Made by a program: the position numbers and the translations under genes
The notes under the pieces: model-generated
Database searches by the model: none
The model's input: only the letters and a program-made list of their open reading frames with translations
Told to the model about the DNA's origin: nothing
Shown: piece by piece, positions 21,379-27,587 of the stretch
Numbering within the stretch: position 1 is the stretch's first letter
How the letters are laid out: the number at the start of each line of letters is the position of its first letter
Source of the DNA: a virus
Strand: one strand, 5' to 3'
Length of the DNA: 37,503 nucleotides
Virus record (IMG/VR): IMGVR_UViG_3300028840_002630
Coordinates: 1-37,503 of that record

Positions 21379-21514
21379 ACATGCCGGTTGCGCGGCCAGC
21401 AAGACACCCTTCGATCGGGTGCCGTCGAGTACGGTCGTGCCGGCGGCGCCGGTTTTTCTACGCTTGGTCGGCATCCGTGCCTCCGTGATCCGCGACGTCG
21501 TGACGCGGAGTGGT

Positions 21515-21542
21515 TGGGCTTTGAGCGGTGAGCGGTGAGCCT
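21515..21542. repeat. A-family repeat
   Basis: GGGCTTTGAGCGGTGAGCGG followed by TGAGC. It is read through by the open frame from 21861 and encodes AHRSPLKAQ there. Confidence 0.75.
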
Positions 21543-21861
21543 CGCGCTTCGCCGCGTAGCACTCGGTGATGTCCGTAAGCTCCGTGATGACGTTGGCGAA
21601 ATCGACCTGGAGCTTGCGCTCTCTCGTAAGCACGCGGCCGAGGTCCAGCTCCTTCTGCTTGACGTGCCGTCGCAACGTAGTGCCGACGTCTCGCGCGGAG
21701 TCGAGATCGAGAGTCAGCTTCTGCGTCTTCTCCTTCTCCGCCTTGAGCTTCCCTCTTGCCACCTCGCACCGCACTTGCCAGTCGGGCCGCGCGAGCAGCC
21801 CGCCGATAAACGCCACGAGCAGCACGTTCACCACGACACTCGCAATCAGCCATCCGATCAT
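21541..21861 (-). CDS. Membrane-anchored coiled-coil protein, 3' end uncertain
   Basis: From ATG 21861, overlapping the upstream stop as ATGA, the product reads MIGWLIASVVVNVLLVAFIGGLL (one membrane helix), then a charged coiled coil (GKLKAEKEKTQKLTL, LGRVLTRERKLQVDFANVITELTDI). This resembles i-spanin-like or other phage membrane coiled-coil proteins. The frame has no stop before the integrase and stays open as far as 19855, so the real end cannot be set from sequence alone. I end it where an A-family repeat begins. A short MPTKRRKTG segment at 21475 in the same frame may be a separate small gene. Confidence 0.55.
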
Positions 21862-22151
21862 GATCCCGCCTCCTCTCCTTCCGGGCCGTGCTCTCGCGCG
21901 GCCGCCTGCAGGGCCTCGCACCGCTGGATCTCGGCGTCGAGCGCCTCGTCGTTGCCGTACAGGGCGGCGTTGGCGACCTGGCGCGACCACTGGCCCCAGT
22001 TGATCGGGTCGTCGAAAAACTGGTGCAGGCTCGACTTGGCGATCAGTTTTAGTGCTCGCGCCATGGTCCGGCGTTGGCGATTACGCGACCGGACGGCACG
22101 AGCCACGGCCACCCCGTCGAGCGATGGATTGAATTGGGCAACCTCATGCAT
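21858..22151 (-). CDS. Small helical protein, paralogue of the upstream gene (97 aa)
   Basis: The product contains ARALKLIAKSSLHQFFDDP, WGQWSRQVANAALYGNDEAL and a charged C-terminus. The upstream gene has the matching block KALQLIAQPRDDAQP and WGLWSRGVARAALLGDEEHL, so the two share one domain (pattern ALxLIA, WGxWSRxVAxAAL). It overlaps the upstream gene by eight bases and the downstream one by four. The function is unknown; operon position with integrase suggests control of integration or excision, for example an Xis-like or regulatory partner. Confidence 0.65.
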   Translation of the reverse strand: MHEVAQFNPSLDGVAVARAVRSRNRQRRTMARALKLIAKSSLHQFFDDPINWGQWSRQVANAALYGNDEALDAEIQRCEALQAAAREHGPEGEEAGS

Positions 22152-22650
22152 CGGTCGCCTCCTCTCTCGCCGCAGCGTGCTTGGCCACGGCTTTGAACAC
22201 GCGCGCCAAATGCTCCTCGTCCCCGAGGAGCGCGGCCCGCGCGACCCCGCGGGACCAGAGGCCCCACATCACTGGTTGGGCGTCGTCTCTCGGCTGCGCG
22301 ATCAACTGCAGCGCCTTGCTCATCCTGCGTCGATCGTCAAGGTGCTGCTCGACGATGATCGCCTTCCGCAGGATTTGCTCGTGAATCGCGACCATTTGTT
22401 CGGCTGCGTTAGCCAGCGTGAGAACGGCCTTGTCGGCCATGTCGGCGAGCTCGGTGACCGCCTCCTTGGCCGTCGGCGTGGCTTCGTCGCCGGGAGTTTC
22501 ACCGCTCGCGTCGGCTTGCTCCGGGGCGGCCGCCCTGTCCTCCCGCGGCTCGCTTCGCAGCTCCCTGAGCGCCTTCTTGAGTTCTTCGCGGAATCGCCCG
22601 ACCGCGCTCTCGATCATCCGGTCGATCAGCTCAATCGTCGTCTCTGGCAT
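22144..22650 (-). CDS. Helical protein of the integrase operon (168 aa)
   Basis: The start MPETTIELIDRMIESA at ATG 22650 has AAAGGA about ten bases upstream; the reading from 22719 has a basic, unlikely N-terminus. Residues 1-30 form a helix, 35-65 an acidic disordered stretch, about 65-100 a long helix, then the domain shared with the next gene (KALQLIA, WGLWSRGVARAAL). It is the first gene of the integrase operon. No DNA-binding motif is clear. Confidence 0.65.
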   Translation of the reverse strand: MPETTIELIDRMIESAVGRFREELKKALRELRSEPREDRAAAPEQADASGETPGDEATPTAKEAVTELADMADKAVLTLANAAEQMVAIHEQILRKAIIVEQHLDDRRRMSKALQLIAQPRDDAQPVMWGLWSRGVARAALLGDEEHLARVFKAVAKHAAAREEATDA

Positions 22651-23051
22651 GCGTGCGTTCCTTTCGTGCATACCCCGAGCACCCGGCAAGCTGCCGAGCG
22701 CGCGGAAAAAGACGCGCACGGCAGCCGCCGCAAGTGCATGGGAAAAGGCTCTGGTTAGGCCGGTACTAGGTCGTCCCTACCCCGACCGCGCTTCCGCACG
22801 GCCGCGGCCGTCAGAGCCCGAGAGAATCGCCAGTCGAAGGACCGGGCGAGTTCAGGCCAAGAGGCTGAGTCGGCGGGAGCATTTAGTAATCACGCCCGCC
22901 AAGTTAGCAACTCCCGGGAAGCCGTCAACGGGAAGTCGCTATTTTGTGGTCGACGGCAGGCGCAACCACTACATATTGTGGTTTCGCCAAGAAATGAGCA
23001 AACCCTTCACGCCCCACTGGCGAGAGGGTTTTGCGAAATCAGTGATTCAAG
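22651..23051. other. Gene-free control region before the RNA repeats
   Basis: No gene is supported. A weak minus-strand promoter (TTGCTA 22905-22910, TACTAA 22883-22888, 16-base spacer) could serve the integrase operon. Two hairpins follow: 22959-22988 (GGCG and AACCAC arms, one mismatch) and 23000-23032 (AAACCCT and CGCC arms), the latter followed by TTTTGCG on the plus strand and usable as a terminator on either strand. Confidence 0.5.
23000..23032. terminator. Bidirectional terminator-like hairpin beside the RNA repeats
   Basis: AAACCCT-TCA-CGCC-CCACT-GGCG-AG-AGGGTTT forms a two-part stem. It lies 20 bases from the first repeat unit and would stop a leftward transcript of the repeats. Confidence 0.5.
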
Positions 23052-23415
23052 GAGCGACTACGAGGTTTGTTAGAGGCCAAATGTTTCCGCGCCGGAAAGA
23101 GCCGGTGTGAGAAATGCCCCCACGTGCCTCACGACACGCGGAACCTCGTAGTCGCCTTGTATTCAGTTGTTCAGCATCAAAGAGCGACCACGAGGTGTGT
23201 TGTAGGCCGAACGCTCCGCGCCGGAAAGAGCCGGCTTGAGAAAATGCCCCCACGTGCCTCACGACACGCGGCACCTCGTGATCGCCTTGTATTCAGTTGT
23301 TCAGCTTCAAAGAGCGACTGCGAGGTTTGTCATAGGCCAAATGCTTCCGCGCCGGAAAGAGCCGGTGTGAGAAATGCCCCCACGTGCCTCACGACACGCG
23401 GAACCTCGCAATCGC
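23052..23415 (-). ncRNA. Three tandem 130-bp units of a branched structured RNA
   Basis: Units begin at 23052, 23182 and 23312, exactly 130 bases apart. In each, a 14-bp outer stem (in unit 1 23054-23067 with 23142-23155) encloses an inner CCGCG/CGCGG stem and two hairpins (CCGG with a six-base loop, and GTGAG/CTCAC with a 16-base loop). Between units the outer stem changes at three positions with compensating changes on the other side (T-A to C-G, A-T to G-C, T-A to G-C). The one mismatch in units 2 and 3 is A.C on plus-strand RNA but G.U on minus-strand RNA, so I propose transcription from the minus strand. No protein is encoded. Possible roles are an antitoxin-type RNA for the neighbouring membrane protein, a decoy or an integrase-region regulator. 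Confidence 0.65.
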
Positions 23416-23475
23416 CCTGTATCTTTTCAGGCGTCGTCGGCGGCCGTACACTAAGCAGTGAAAGGAGTTCCGCCG

Positions 23476-24012
23476 ATGAAAGCCTGGTTCATGTCGTTGT
23501 TCTGTCCGCCTCCCGCGTCCGAGGTTCCCGCCTGCCAGGAGCAGGAGGCCTGGGTCGGATCGTATCGCCCGCCGGCCGAGGCCCGCGGTGAGTTCGCCTT
23601 GGACCATGCCCGGCGGGTCTACGATGAGTTTCTCCCTCGGTCCGACGTGCTCGATGGCAAGGCGGCCGATCTGCTGCGAGCTGCGGGCCTGCTGGCCACG
23701 CTGCTGATCGGGTTCGCCCGGTACGCCGAAATCTCCGTCTGGTCGATGGTCTGGTCTCTCGTTTGTTTCCTGCTGACGATGATCGTCGCGACGATCGCCC
23801 GCACGCCGATGCGACGACCGGCCCAGGCGTCGATTCGCGTCGTCCTGGAGTCGGCCCACCTGACTGACAACCCAACGGCCTGGCTCGCCGCCTCGCTTCA
23901 CCGCACCGTCCAGCAGCACCGCGTGGTGCTCGACTGGAAGGCCCGGCGGATCTACATCGCAAGTTGGCTCTTCTGCCTGGGCGTCCTGCTGCTGGCGGTC
24001 ATCCCGTGCTGA
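23476..24012 (+). CDS. Three-helix membrane protein, Pycsar-TM/SLATT-like
   Basis: ATG 23476 has AAAGGAG eight bases upstream. The 178-residue product has a helix YDEFLPRSDVLDGKAADLL leading into membrane segment 1 (about 66-83), segment 2 (SVWSMVWSLVCFLLTMIVA, about 88-108) and a C-terminal segment (IASWLFCLGVLLLAVI) after WKARR. The DGKAxxLL motif before paired helices and a final K-rich helix plus membrane segment recall DUF5706 (PycTM, the Pycsar effector) and SLATT domains, which act as membrane-damaging effectors in anti-phage systems. No cyclase or nucleotide sensor is next to it. The structured RNA array lies just upstream. Family assignment is by pattern only. Confidence 0.65.
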   Translation: MKAWFMSLFCPPPASEVPACQEQEAWVGSYRPPAEARGEFALDHARRVYDEFLPRSDVLDGKAADLLRAAGLLATLLIGFARYAEISVWSMVWSLVCFLLTMIVATIARTPMRRPAQASIRVVLESAHLTDNPTAWLAASLHRTVQQHRVVLDWKARRIYIASWLFCLGVLLLAVIPC

Positions 24013-24139
24013 GGTCTTCTCGTGGCACGGCTCGGGATAGGTCGTCAGGGTCGTCGCTCCGCGTCGTTTCCGACGGGGGCGGCGGCGGCGGTGCCTGCGG
24101 TTGAGCCGGCGTCGGCGTCTGGCCTGGATCGTTCGACAT
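23999..24139 (-). CDS. Proline-rich small protein (46 aa)
   Basis: ATG 24139 has a strong AAGGAGG seven bases upstream. The product is MSNDPGQTPTPAQPQAP, a run of prolines, then an acidic/basic tail ending EDLSTG. It overlaps the end of the plus-strand membrane gene by 14 bases. The ribosome-binding site is the main support; composition suggests a disordered peptide. Confidence 0.45.
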   Translation of the reverse strand: MSNDPGQTPTPAQPQAPPPPPPSETTRSDDPDDLSRAVPREDLSTG

Positions 24140-24180
24140 AAACACCCTCCTTGTTATCTGGCTTGACTATCTCGCCACGT

Positions 24181-24291
24181 GCGGATTATGGTTCCGCACC
24201 ACTGCCTCCCCCCCGGCTGTCGTAACTCCTCTGCCAGGGGCAAGTAGCGGCGCAGGGACTCGAACCCCGGACACGCGGATTATGATTCCGC
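24181..24291 (-). other. Probable attP: tRNA-Met 3' half and duplicated anticodon-arm core
   Basis: On the minus strand 24291-24245 reads as the 3' half of a tRNA: anticodon arm GCGGA-ATCATAA-TCCGC (anticodon CAU), a 5-base variable loop, T arm CGGGG-TTCGAGT-CCCTG, acceptor strand CGCCGCT and discriminator A. No matching 5' half is present, so it is not a tRNA gene. Phages that integrate into tRNA genes carry just such a 3' part. A near-identical anticodon-arm copy lies at 24181-24197, 94 bases away, and could be a second core-type integrase site. Confidence 0.55.
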
Positions 24292-24295
24292 AGTA

Positions 24296-24455
24296 TCCAC
24301 CGGACGGGTGGTCCGGTGCTCGGGGTTTTCGTCCGGTGCAGGGGGGTTTCGTCCGGTAGATGCACCGGACCGATTGTCCGGTGCTCGGGGTTTTCGTCCG
24401 GTACAGGGGGGTTTCGTCCGGTAGATGCACCGGACCGACTGCCCGGTGTTCGGGG
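24296..24455. repeat. 65-bp tandem repeats rich in CCGGT motifs
   Basis: The string beginning GTCCGGTGCTCGG recurs at 24311, 24376 and, altered, 24441, a 65-base period. Each unit carries three TCCGGT motifs and an inverted GTCCGG/CCGGAC pair. Being next to the tRNA-like core, it may hold arm-type sites for integrase or excisionase. Confidence 0.8.
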
Positions 24456-24559
24456 GTTCCGGCCGCGCGGAACGTGCCGATTGTGCTGGCAATTATGCCG
24501 AGAATTATGCCGGGGATTTGCACGCGGCCGTCGCGGGTGGTATCGTGGGGGCCGTGGGG

Positions 24560-24575
24560 CATTTCGCGCGAAATG
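24560..24575. promoter_or_regulatory. parS-like palindrome, copy 4, overlapping a start codon
   Basis: CATTTCGCGCGAAATG is immediately followed by GATCGAGCGATG, and its last bases form the ATG at 24573. Protein binding here would directly affect expression of the small membrane gene. Confidence 0.7.
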
Positions 24576-24701
24576 GATCGAGCGATGCGATACGACTACC
24601 AGCCGACGGAGATCTGCCAGCGGCTCGCTCTGGCCGCCGTCTGCGTCGCCCTGCTGCTCGTGCTGCGGTTGATCTGCTCGATCTTCGGTTGGGGAGAATA
24701 G
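24573..24701 (+). CDS. Small membrane protein (42 aa)
   Basis: The product is MDRAMRYDYQPTEICQ followed by one membrane helix (LALAAVCVALLLVLRLICSI) and FGWGE. A second ATG at 24585 gives 38 residues. The start overlaps palindrome copy 4 and no clear Shine-Dalgarno is seen. It is four bases from the next plus-strand gene, so the two are likely co-transcribed. Confidence 0.6.
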   Translation: MDRAMRYDYQPTEICQRLALAAVCVALLLVLRLICSIFGWGE

Positions 24702-24705
24702 CGAG

Positions 24706-25032
24706 ATGGCTTACGAGCAGGCCCAGATCTTCTGTGAGCGGTGCCGACGGCCGACGCTGCACGCCAGGCAGACCTACGACGTCCCGCACACGCTCCACCT
24801 GCTCGTGACGCTCCTGCTGTGCGGATTCTGGCTGCCCGTGTGGATCCTGCACGCGGTGATCAACGAGTGGTTCTCGAAGCCGCAATTCCTCTGCCAGCAC
24901 TGCGGCCAGCCGGCGGCCAAGCCGTCCTGGTCGACCGGCTCCGTCGCGATGCTGCTCTGCCTGGTGATCGCCGTACTGATCGGCCTGCTGATCGCCGGGT
25001 CGAATTCGGCCGGCAATCTGCCGGCCCGCTAG
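24706..25032 (+). CDS. Membrane protein with split zinc ribbon
   Basis: The 108-residue product has CERC at 10-13, a membrane hairpin (LHLLVTLLLCGFWLPVWILH), CQHC near 64 and a C-terminal membrane segment (VAMLLCLVIAVLIGLLIAG). The two cysteine pairs probably form one zinc ribbon across a membrane hairpin. It ends convergently with the tail gene, the two TAG stops sharing the four bases CTAG at 25029-25032. It may be a lysogenic-conversion protein; the function is unknown. Confidence 0.7.
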   Translation: MAYEQAQIFCERCRRPTLHARQTYDVPHTLHLLVTLLLCGFWLPVWILHAVINEWFSKPQFLCQHCGQPAAKPSWSTGSVAMLLCLVIAVLIGLLIAGSNSAGNLPAR

Positions 25033-26202
25033 TTCCCGCTGTCGCGGACGATCATCCGGTACTGCACGACGTTGACCGCGGCACCGGTCCCCTGGCTGAG
25101 GCTCAATGAGTTGCTGCCGTCGTAGTGGGCCACGATCGACGTGGCGTTGCCGATCAGGCTCCAGCCGGGCGGAGACCGGCGTCTGGCCGCCGCCCTCGCT
25201 GATGCAGTGATAGGCGAACTCGTCGTCTTCGTGGATGTTCCAGTCGAACTGGTCGGGCACGGCCGGCATCGTCAGATCGAAGCTGATCGCCGGGTAGTCG
25301 CCCGTGCCGTCGTAGACGCTCCCGTTGCGGCCGGTCATCGGACGGACCGAGACCGTGCGAGGACTCGAACCGCTCGGGTCGGCGATCGCCTTGCACCAGT
25401 AGGATCCGCCGGCGTAGTCGGAGATCACCCAGACCAGGCCGTCGCCGCTGTCGTAGTTGCCCACGACACGAAAGCCCGGCAGACCCGGGTAGAGCTTGAA
25501 GTCGTCGCCGTACGGGCCCCACGTCTCGCCCAGGGCCGGCGTGCCGGCGTCCGTGTCGTACAACGCCAGCACGGGCACGCCGGTCGCGTAGGAGACGCGG
25601 CCGAACGTGTATTGGCCGTTGACCGCGTTGATCCCGTTGACGGCGAACGGCCGGTCCGGCGGGAAGTCGTAGCCGCTCGTCTCGTAGGGCGGCAAGATCC
25701 CGAGTTGCGGCACCCGGGTCGTCTCGGTCACCGAGATCGACTTGACGTCACAGATGCCGTGCGCCGGGATACTGTCGGACGGGTCGAAGTTCTTGCCGGG
25801 CATCCAGAGATAGTCTTCGTCGACGATCTCCCAGCGGCCGCGGTTGACGGCGTAGACTCGCTCGCCTTCGCGAAACGGTGGCGGCGGCGGGCCGTCGTCG
25901 CCGTCGTGAGGTGTGATCGGCGCGTAGAGCGTGATCTCGTCGGCCTCGTCGTCGACCAGATAGACGTCCGTGTCGCTCTCGGAGGCCTCCTCCTGGAGCG
26001 TGACTCGCTTAGCGGTCGCCGTCCATTCCCCGTCGGTCTCGTCTTGCGTGAAGTCGCTGGTCAGCTCGAAGGGGCGATAGGGAAAGACCTGCCGTTCCCG
26101 TCGCCGAAACCGGTTGCGGTTGCGGCGCGCACGATGGGCGGCGATCAACTCGCGGAGGATCGCCTTGTCTTCACCGGTGAGATAGAACCGCTCGTCGCTC
26201 AT
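25029..26202 (-). CDS. Distal tail or virion protein with an apparent frameshift
   Basis: From MSDERFYLTGEDKAIL the product has a basic N-terminal helix (about 12-38), then beta-rich sequence with tail-protein character (VFPYRPFELTSDF, YAVNRGRWEIVDEDYLWMPG, YWCKAIADPSG). Near 25170 the frame becomes arginine-rich nonsense, while skipping one base gives a sensible end: SPPGWSLIGNATSIVAHYDG, NVVQYRMIVRDSGN and a TAG stop at 25029. A one-base sequencing insertion in the CCGGTCTCC stretch is the simplest explanation; a +1 frameshift is possible. The start codon lies inside an A-family repeat. Confidence 0.7.
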
Positions 26203-26219
26203 CGCTCAAAGCTCACTGC

Positions 26220-26735
26220 TCAATCGGGGTTCTCGCGGACCCAGGCGGTCACGCAAAGCCCTTGGGCCTGGCTGCCGGTCGAGCCGGAGACGCTGACCTC
26301 GATCGAGATCACGTCGTCGGCCGCGTAGTCGTTGCTGCTGGCGACCGTGGCGTCCTTTACCGTGCGGTCGGTGTCGCTGCTGGAGAGCGTAACGGCACTG
26401 TCCAGCAGCGTCGCAAAGGCCGCGCCGCCGGTGCTCTTCTTCACCTCGACCGAGACCTCCTTGTCGCCGCCGGCGGGGACCGCGTCGGCCACCACGCTGA
26501 CCGCCAGCAGCTCGCCGGCGCCCCGGGCGATGTGGACCAGCTCCACGGCCGCGGCGACGTCCGAACCGTCGGCCTGGACGTGATGCAGGGCGATCTGGTG
26601 GACCACCTTGCTGGCCTGGATCCCGGCTCCCGACTCGATCATGTCGTCGTCGATCGAGCCCTCGGGCATCGCCGGTGCCTTTAGGAATGTGACGTCGTCG
26701 GAATAGACACGGTCGCCTTCGATTCTCGTTGCCAT
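26220..26735 (-). CDS. Hypothetical virion protein (171 aa)
   Basis: ATG 26735 has AGGAG nine bases upstream. The product MATRIEGDRVYSDDVTFLKAPAMPEGSI continues as a beta-rich protein (ALHHVQADGSDVAAAVELV, ISIEVSVSGSTG) and ends VTAWVRENPD. It resembles uncharacterised tail-associated proteins encoded between the tape measure and fibre genes. The exact role is unknown. Confidence 0.65.
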   Translation of the reverse strand: MATRIEGDRVYSDDVTFLKAPAMPEGSIDDDMIESGAGIQASKVVHQIALHHVQADGSDVAAAVELVHIARGAGELLAVSVVADAVPAGGDKEVSVEVKKSTGGAAFATLLDSAVTLSSSDTDRTVKDATVASSNDYAADDVISIEVSVSGSTGSQAQGLCVTAWVRENPD

Positions 26736-26747
26736 CGTAAAGGACTC

Positions 26748-27584
26748 CTAGGGTAGTCGCCACGCCGCGAAGAAGCGCGGCATATAGATCCGGTGCGTGC
26801 GGTAGACGGGCTTGGTGTAGTCGTCGAGTACCTTGCCCTCGCCGTCCAAGAGGACCTGGTCGGTGTAGGTGCCGGTCTCGTCCTCCACGGCGACCACGCC
26901 CGTGTCCAAAACCACCTTGTCCCACTTCTCCGGGTTGAACACGAATTTCCTGGTGACCGAGTAGAACTGCACCCCGTTCTCGTATTGCAAGTCGCCCGTG
27001 TAGCGGGTGATTTTGGCCACGAACGGTTCCGCGCCGAAGAACGGGTCCTTATTGATCGCCGGCGGATTGAGCGCGCTGGCCGCGTCGAACGTGTCGAACC
27101 CCGCCTCGTTGCGGACGATGGTGAGCGACAGCAGCGAGCCCTCCCGCTCGATCGGCGGATCGTAGGGGCGGTGCTGCGAATTGAGGACCGGCGTGCGGTC
27201 GAAATCGGTCTCGAACTCGACGATCTCGGTAAACGGCTCGTTGTCCCAGGTGATCTCCGCCGGCCGCAGCAGCGGGTTCTCCTGCAGGTCGCCCGGGTCC
27301 TGGCTGCCCGGCGGATCGGCCGCGTACTCGACGGTCACCTCCCAGACGTACTTGTCGGTCTGTCGCGGCGTGATCTTGGCGGCCGGGGCCCCCAGATCGC
27401 TCTCGCTGCCGATCTGCCAGGCCGTGCCGATCCGCGGCACACCGGTCGCCGTGCGGACCGTGTAGTCGCCGTCGTTCGGATCGTCGACCAGCACGACGAA
27501 CGTCCGCCAATACTGCCGCGCGTTGTCCGCACCGTAGTTGCTACGGCGCGAGGCGACTTTCTCCCAGACGGCGACGACAGCCAT
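26748..27584 (-). CDS. Hypothetical tail-tip/baseplate-region protein (278 aa)
   Basis: The product MAVVAVWEKVASRRSNYG is beta-rich with many aromatic residues (YWRTFVVLVDDP, YVWEVTVEYA, GVQFYSVTRKFVF, RIYMPRFFAAW). It lies three bases after the tape measure gene, in the place of distal tail proteins. The repeated strand pattern suits a tail-tip or adhesin component. No named family is recognised. Confidence 0.65.
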   Translation of the reverse strand: MAVVAVWEKVASRRSNYGADNARQYWRTFVVLVDDPNDGDYTVRTATGVPRIGTAWQIGSESDLGAPAAKITPRQTDKYVWEVTVEYAADPPGSQDPGDLQENPLLRPAEITWDNEPFTEIVEFETDFDRTPVLNSQHRPYDPPIEREGSLLSLTIVRNEAGFDTFDAASALNPPAINKDPFFGAEPFVAKITRYTGDLQYENGVQFYSVTRKFVFNPEKWDKVVLDTGVVAVEDETGTYTDQVLLDGEGKVLDDYTKPVYRTHRIYMPRFFAAWRLP

Positions 27585-27587
27585 GGA

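Noticed and set aside
19855-21475. Frame running through the integrase in another phase
   Set aside because: Integrase catalytic motifs fix the true frame; the other is unusually Arg/Ala-rich.
23052-23415. Possible CRISPR array
   Set aside because: Only three units of 130 bases with nearly the whole unit conserved and paired; there are no short repeats with unique spacers and no cas genes.
24245-24330. Complete tRNA-Met gene
   Set aside because: The 3' half is good, but upstream sequence is the 65-bp array and has no D arm or complementary acceptor strand (AGCGGCG), so it is a tRNA fragment, consistent with attP.
24167-24562. Minus-strand frame with repeated PSTGQSVRCIYRTKPP-like text
   Set aside because: It simply translates the 65-bp array and the tRNA fragment; no start signal.
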